Assembly (NCBI RefSeq): GCF_020731355.1
Contig: NZ_JAJFZK010000002.1
Span: 335,807-399,806 of the forward strand
Direction of reading: 5' to 3'
DNA length: 64,000 bases
Source: Bacillus sp. REN16
GTDB lineage: Bacteria; Bacillota; Bacilli; Bacillales; Bacillaceae_L
Shown: positions 60,415 to 64,000 of the stretch, in pieces
Layout: every line of letters starts with the position of its first letter
How positions within the stretch are numbered: position 1 is the first letter of the stretch
Translations under genes and position numbers: made by a program
Notes under the pieces: model-generated
Seen by the model: the letters and a program-made list of their open reading frames with translations, nothing else
What the model was told of the DNA's origin: nothing
Databases searched by the model: none

Positions 60415-60892
60415 AGGTAGTAATTTTCTTAATGACTTGAACATATTGTTCGTACAATGGCTCCCACATTAGCTTGCGGTTTTCCACCTGTTTGCCATCG
60501 AGCAACATGCCAATGACATCAAGGCATACATGCCATCCTGCTAAGTCTCTTGGCGTATGGTCGGTAAGCTTTGTGATTGTTTCGATTAAAAGTAGCTTAC
60601 AACCTTCCTGCTCAGGAGTAAGCTCAAAGCGGACACTGTCGTCTGCCCAGGTGAACTCCAACACAGAGCGATCACTAAAGTCGGTGATGGTCATTTCCTC
60701 GAAGTTTCCGTTTCCCATATCAAAAAGGTATCGGCCACCGTTTCGAAGTTCATCGACTTTTAATTCTGCAAACCAAGTTGGCAGCTTATCGTTATCCGTT
60801 AGCATTGCCCAAACCTCATCAATTGAGTGGGGGTAATGGCGTTCGAATGTTGCTATGTAGTTTGGTTCATTTTTTGTAAGAGTTGCGAGCAT
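60413..60892 (-). CDS. SRPBCC/AHSA1-family protein
   Basis: 159 residues. FERHYPHSIDEVWAMLTDND with LPTWFAELKV begins the START-like cavity fold, and later VRFELTPEQEGCKLLLIETI and AGWHVCLDVIGMLLDGKQ follow. It probably binds a hydrophobic ligand or acts as a co-chaperone-like domain; role unknown. Last gene of the operon from 61913. Confidence 0.86.
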   Translation of the reverse strand: MLATLTKNEPNYIATFERHYPHSIDEVWAMLTDNDKLPTWFAELKVDELRNGGRYLFDMGNGNFEEMTITDFSDRSVLEFTWADDSVRFELTPEQEGCKLLLIETITKLTDHTPRDLAGWHVCLDVIGMLLDGKQVENRKLMWEPLYEQYVQVIKKITT

Positions 60893-60908
60893 GGTGTACC
60901 TCCTAGTT

Positions 60909-61430
60909 TTAGAATGTCGTGTTAAAGTTTGCTTTCAGATTGTCCCATCCGTATACCGCTTCTTTTAAATTCTTCCCGCCGATTTCAACTTCAAAGGTAT
61001 TGAGTTTGCGAGCTCCAAGTGCTTCGTAAAATAAACAGGACTTGTTTTCTTCCAATACTAATACTAGCATTGTGTTGAAATCCTTGTCCAAAAGTTGCTT
61101 TACAACTGGGATTACTAACTTTTTACCCAAGCCTTGCCCTTGATATTCTTGTAAAATATAAATGGCGTAGAGCTCACCTTGGTAGTTTTCATAACTCCCA
61201 CTGCGCTCTTTTCCACCGCAAGCAAATCCTGCGATTTCTCCACTGTTATTTTCCGCAACAAGAATATGTCCGTTTGGGATTCCTCTTTCCCACATCTTTT
61301 CCCTAGATTCATAGGACAAGCGCTGAAGAAATTCATCAGGAATAATCCCTTTGTAAGTTGTTCTCCAGCTATCGACATGTACTTTGGCGATACCTTTTGC
61401 ATCGGATAAAATCGCTTTTCTTATTTTCAT
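60909..61430 (-). CDS. GNAT acetyltransferase
   Basis: 173 residues. IRKAILSDAKGIAKVHVDSW followed by RTTYKGIIPDEFLQRLS is a common N-terminus of this family. The acetyl-CoA loop is LQEYQGQGLGKKLVIPVVK. NKSCLFYEALGARK precedes the end. Middle gene of the operon; 16 bp to the next gene. Confidence 0.86.
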   Translation of the reverse strand: MKIRKAILSDAKGIAKVHVDSWRTTYKGIIPDEFLQRLSYESREKMWERGIPNGHILVAENNSGEIAGFACGGKERSGSYENYQGELYAIYILQEYQGQGLGKKLVIPVVKQLLDKDFNTMLVLVLEENKSCLFYEALGARKLNTFEVEIGGKNLKEAVYGWDNLKANFNTTF

Positions 61431-61439
61431 AATGTCCTC

Positions 61440-61913
61440 CTATTTCACTTCTAGTGCAAAGGCATAAAATGCATCTCCATTTGATACATTTTCTTCATTT
61501 TCATCCATCCACCAAACGCCGTAAGAATAGTAGTACACCCCTTTTTCCTCGGGCGCGGTAAAACGATGATTTTCTACTTCGACTTCGGTTTCCTTGTCAC
61601 CAGCGTAATATGCGACATGCACTTCATTTGGCATTGGTTCATAATCCATCACAAATGTAATTTCTTCACCAGGCTGCACGACAATCGGATCTTTTCCTTC
61701 TAAAAGTGCTTCTGGTCCTGCCGTATCCACACATACACTTTCGTTCTTCGCGCTCCAGCAATAGGTGCCGAGTTTCGTTGGATATGTTTCATCCCCAATT
61801 TTCACCATCGTTGCAGGTGGTTCACCGCCAGTTAGATTGCTTGACTGATTATCTCTACAACCCGCAAGCGCAAACAATATTCCAATTAAAAGTACAAGCA
61901 TCCATTTTTTCAT
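61440..61913 (-). CDS. Lipoprotein of unknown function
   Basis: 157 residues. A type II signal peptide is clear: KKWMLVLLIGILFALAGC with lipobox LAGC, Cys19 being the lipid anchor. The mature part contains YCWSAKNESVCVDTAGPEAL, a beta-strand-rich domain and VYYYSYGVWWMDENEE. First gene of the operon to 60413. Confidence 0.8.
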   Translation of the reverse strand: MKKWMLVLLIGILFALAGCRDNQSSNLTGGEPPATMVKIGDETYPTKLGTYCWSAKNESVCVDTAGPEALLEGKDPIVVQPGEEITFVMDYEPMPNEVHVAYYAGDKETEVEVENHRFTAPEEKGVYYYSYGVWWMDENEENVSNGDAFYAFALEVK

Positions 61914-62063
61914 TATGCGTCCTCCAATTGTGCACTTTTACTAAACTGACGAAACTTTCAAAAAAAGGTTACAGATTTTGAAACCAAACCGCTTATTTTT
62001 CCGTATATTTGATATAATGAAAGATATATAAAGAAACGGTTTTCATTTTTGTAAGGAGGTCAT

Positions 62064-62291
62064 ATGATGACAGGTATTGTTGCGGTTGTGATGGTATTTT
62101 CAATTCCACTTGTTGCGATTATTACGAGCCACTTTCAAACACAATCTAAATATAAACATAAAATGATCCAAGACGAGTTAGAGTTAGAGAAGCTAAAGCA
62201 TAATAATTACTTGCTGGAAACAGAGAAAATGCGCGCGGAGCTTGAACTTATGAAGCTTGAAGCTCCAAAGGATGAATCAAAAATACTCTAA
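62064..62291 (+). CDS. Membrane-anchored coiled-coil peptide
   Basis: 75 residues; AAGGAGGTCAT precedes ATGATG (the second ATG at 62067 is possible). An N-terminal helix (GIVAVVMVFSIPLVAIITSH) is followed by a long charged coiled coil (KMIQDELELEKLKHNNYLLE). The layout recalls PspB-like stress proteins, but homology cannot be claimed. Confidence 0.65.
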   Translation: MMTGIVAVVMVFSIPLVAIITSHFQTQSKYKHKMIQDELELEKLKHNNYLLETEKMRAELELMKLEAPKDESKIL

Positions 62292-62300
62292 GATAAAGGC

Positions 62301-62323
62301 ACCCAACTTAAGGGTGTTTTTTA
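62301..62323 (+). terminator. Terminator of the coiled-coil peptide gene
   Basis: CACCC (62301-62305) and GGGTG (62313-62317) pair around AACTTAA. TTTTTT follows. It lies within the end of the convergent gene. Confidence 0.6.
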
Positions 62324-62814
62324 TTTATAAAGTCATTTATTTCTTTTTTCCCTCTTAGTACAATCACTGTTTTGTCTTGGGATAAACGGTCTAATCTTTC
62401 TTGCATTTTATGTATTCTTGGCTTGTAGGTCGTCCAGATGAATTTGATAAATTCCCAATCTATTTTTTCTGTACAGCCGAGATCTGGACGCTTTTTACCA
62501 ATGTGCGTAACGTAGCGTTTCAATACTTGGTACAGGCACTGATATCGAGGAAGTTCGAGATAGATGATGGTATCAGCCTGCTCCGCTCGAAGTTCGAAGG
62601 TTTTACTATAATTTCCGTCGATAATCCAGCTGTCATTTGTGAGGATTTCCTCTTGGGCTGCTTTAAATTCCTCATGCGGCGCTTCGACCCAACCTGGTTT
62701 CCAAAAATAACTGTCCAAATGGTGCACGTCAATTCCAGTCTTGTTACCTAATTTTTGGGCAAATGTTGATTTTCCAACACCTGCTGAAATTCCGATAACC
62801 ATGATTTTTTTCAT
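62308..62814 (-). CDS. P-loop nucleoside/adenylate kinase-like ATPase
   Basis: 168 residues. Walker A is VIGISAGVGKSTFAQKLGNK (about 6-25). The acceptor-like loop IDVHHLDSYFWKPGWVEAP, and later WIIDGNYSKTFELRAEQADT, are typical of the FlaR-like topology modulation/adenylate kinase-related family. Substrate unknown. Confidence 0.82.
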   Translation of the reverse strand: MKKIMVIGISAGVGKSTFAQKLGNKTGIDVHHLDSYFWKPGWVEAPHEEFKAAQEEILTNDSWIIDGNYSKTFELRAEQADTIIYLELPRYQCLYQVLKRYVTHIGKKRPDLGCTEKIDWEFIKFIWTTYKPRIHKMQERLDRLSQDKTVIVLRGKKEINDFINKKHP

Positions 62815-62902
62815 GCGTTCCCTCGCTTTAGTGGTATTTTTGACCTACTATTTCATGCTATAATTTTACTAGGTTAACAGTTTAAAAAAGGGGTAAGTCA
62901 AC

Positions 62903-63493
62903 GTGTATCATTTCATTGCATCCATTCTAAAAGGAATACTTACAGCAACAGGTGGGATTAAGGTTTATAACAAAGAGAAGCTGCCAAAGGATGGCGCCTA
63001 TGTTGTTGCATGTACACATACAGGGTATATCGATATTTTGTGGCTTGGTGTTTCATTGCTGCCACGGCACATTCATTATATGGCTAAAAAGGAATTGTTC
63101 ACGAACAAGCTAATTGGAGGCTTTTTAACAAAGCTAAATGCATTCCCGGTTGATCGTAATAACCCAGGGCCAAGTGTGTTAAAAATCCCATCTAGATTAC
63201 TTTCAAAGGGTGAGATTGTTGGAATTTTCCCAAGTGGAACGCGCACGAATGAGCAAACAGCACTCAAGCAAGGAGCCATTACGATTGCGCAACGAAGCAA
63301 GGTTCCTGTTGTTCCCGCTGTGTATATTGGACCAAACACAGTGAAAGAATTATTAAAGTTTAAAAAGGCAAAGCTTATTTTCGGTGACCCCATTTTCATT
63401 GCATCACCAGACATGGATGCAAAACAGGCACGCGATCATTTCACGCACGAATTAGAGAAAAAACTAGGGTTGCTTCGTGACGAGATAAAATAA
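62903..63493 (+). CDS. plsC: 1-acyl-sn-glycerol-3-phosphate acyltransferase
   Basis: 196 residues with a GTG start, preceded by AAGGGGTAAG. Motif I H-x4-D is CTHTGYIDILWLG. Motif II contains NAFPVDRNNPGPS. Motif III is GIFPSGTRTNE, with Ser where many PlsC have Glu, as in B. subtilis PlsC (YhdO). Makes phosphatidic acid in membrane lipid synthesis. Single gene. Confidence 0.92.
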   Translation: MYHFIASILKGILTATGGIKVYNKEKLPKDGAYVVACTHTGYIDILWLGVSLLPRHIHYMAKKELFTNKLIGGFLTKLNAFPVDRNNPGPSVLKIPSRLLSKGEIVGIFPSGTRTNEQTALKQGAITIAQRSKVPVVPAVYIGPNTVKELLKFKKAKLIFGDPIFIASPDMDAKQARDHFTHELEKKLGLLRDEIK

Positions 63494-63500
63494 GGTAAGC

Positions 63501-63534
63501 AAACGCTTGGAAGAGGTTTTCCAAGCGTTTTTAT
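63501..63534 (+). terminator. Terminator of plsC
   Basis: AAACGCTTGGAA and TTCCAAGCGTTT pair perfectly (12 bp). TTTTA follows. Confidence 0.9.
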
Positions 63535-64000
63535 AATTGAAACTTTTCCTTTATCATTTCGGCTACTTCTTCAGCGCTCAAGTTTGTATTATCAATTTTA
63601 AGATAGTTTTCAAACGTAATTTCACCATCATATGAATTAAGGCGATGCTTCTCCATCGTTTCTTTAATATCATTTTCCGACCATGCAATATCACGTTTTT
63701 TCGGCTTGTGTTCCAATCGATTTGGCGTTTTATTTCTTTCTAGTCTTTCTTCTAAGTCAGCTTCAAGTTCCACATAATATACAGTGGCTCCTCTTGATTC
63801 AAAAAGCTCGGAAAGTCCCTTTACATATTCCCAATCGGATTCTAGATTGAACATCCAGACATAGGTGAAAATCATGCCATATAAATCACTTTTTGATACT
63901 TCTTCAAAAATTTCCTGACGAAACAGTTTGACGAGACGTTTCCCCTCTTTTGTACTGTTGTAAACAAGCACATTATTTCGGATACCACTTTTCAAATTTG
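63531..64000 (-). CDS. P-loop AAA-type kinase, N-terminus beyond window
   Basis: The frame is open to the window edge; 156 codons are seen, so the 5' end is missing. GKRLVKLFRQEIFEEVSKSD, YGMIFTYVWMFNLESDWEYV and RGATVYYVELEADLEERLER belong to a shikimate-kinase-like family in which the P-loop precedes this part. The TTG at 63995 is not the likely start, because no Walker A lies after it. Confidence 0.7.
   Translation of the reverse strand, partial: NLKSGIRNNVLVYNSTKEGKRLVKLFRQEIFEEVSKSDLYGMIFTYVWMFNLESDWEYVKGLSELFESRGATVYYVELEADLEERLERNKTPNRLEHKPKKRDIAWSENDIKETMEKHRLNSYDGEITFENYLKIDNTNLSAEEVAEMIKEKFQL

Overview
This window comes from a low-GC, endospore-forming Gram-positive bacterium of the family Bacillaceae. 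The evidence is the uvrA-uvrB-csbA gene order with a Bacillus-type LexA box, a spoIIP-family gene, a YjcZ-like sporulation peptide, CzrA/CzcD, malate:quinone oxidoreductase, RNase J, strong AGGAGG-type ribosome binding sites, many TTG/GTG starts and intrinsic terminators after most units. It is not Bacillus subtilis gene order. The genus cannot be fixed from sequence alone. Most of the window is chromosomal, with many small independent units.

Layout. 1-10 kb: end of a DUF4870 gene, an orphan antitoxin-like gene, the SOS-controlled uvrBA operon, csbA, prfC, then a compact regulatory block (an FNR-type promoter driving a 36-residue membrane peptide, a back-to-back terminator and a class I c-di-GMP riboswitch on the opposite strand behind an HTH gene) and a Nudix gene. 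10-19 kb: a response regulator/sensor kinase pair with an HtrA protease, a class C beta-lactamase-like hydrolase, czrA-czcD with an operator, an acetyltransferase, a flavin monooxygenase and a CBS protein. 19-20 kb: a scar holding a frameshifted MFS efflux remnant fused to the 3' end of an IS605-type tnpB with its right-end omega-RNA element. 20-33 kb: small membrane-protein clusters, an SDR operon, a stand-alone DnaA domain I protein, a broken toxin-antitoxin pair, mqo, and a pirin-glutaredoxin operon.

33-47 kb: an ECF sigma/anti-sigma pair, uncharacterised membrane operons, VOC/acetyltransferase/methyltransferase genes, a YitT-family protein, a SpoIIP paralogue, an alpha/beta-hydrolase-VOC operon and an AraC regulator. 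47-55 kb: a Nudix gene killed by a stop codon inside its Nudix box, two more ECF sigma/DUF4179 anti-sigma modules, a probable 6S RNA and tRNA-Arg(CCU). 55-64 kb: a NERD-domain protein divergent from an RNase J, a TPR/isochorismatase/VOC operon, a Uma2-family protein, a lipoprotein operon, plsC and a partial P-loop kinase.

The most unusual features are three intergenic arrays of degenerate tandem repeats (46241-46360, 46391-46470, 56151-56244). Their core sequences differ, but all have an exact 20-bp period. Next is the 8.3-8.65 kb locus, where a predicted FNR-activated micropeptide gene faces a c-di-GMP riboswitch across a shared terminator. Several very short genes (36-59 codons) with good ribosome binding sites and coupled stops/starts are also listed.
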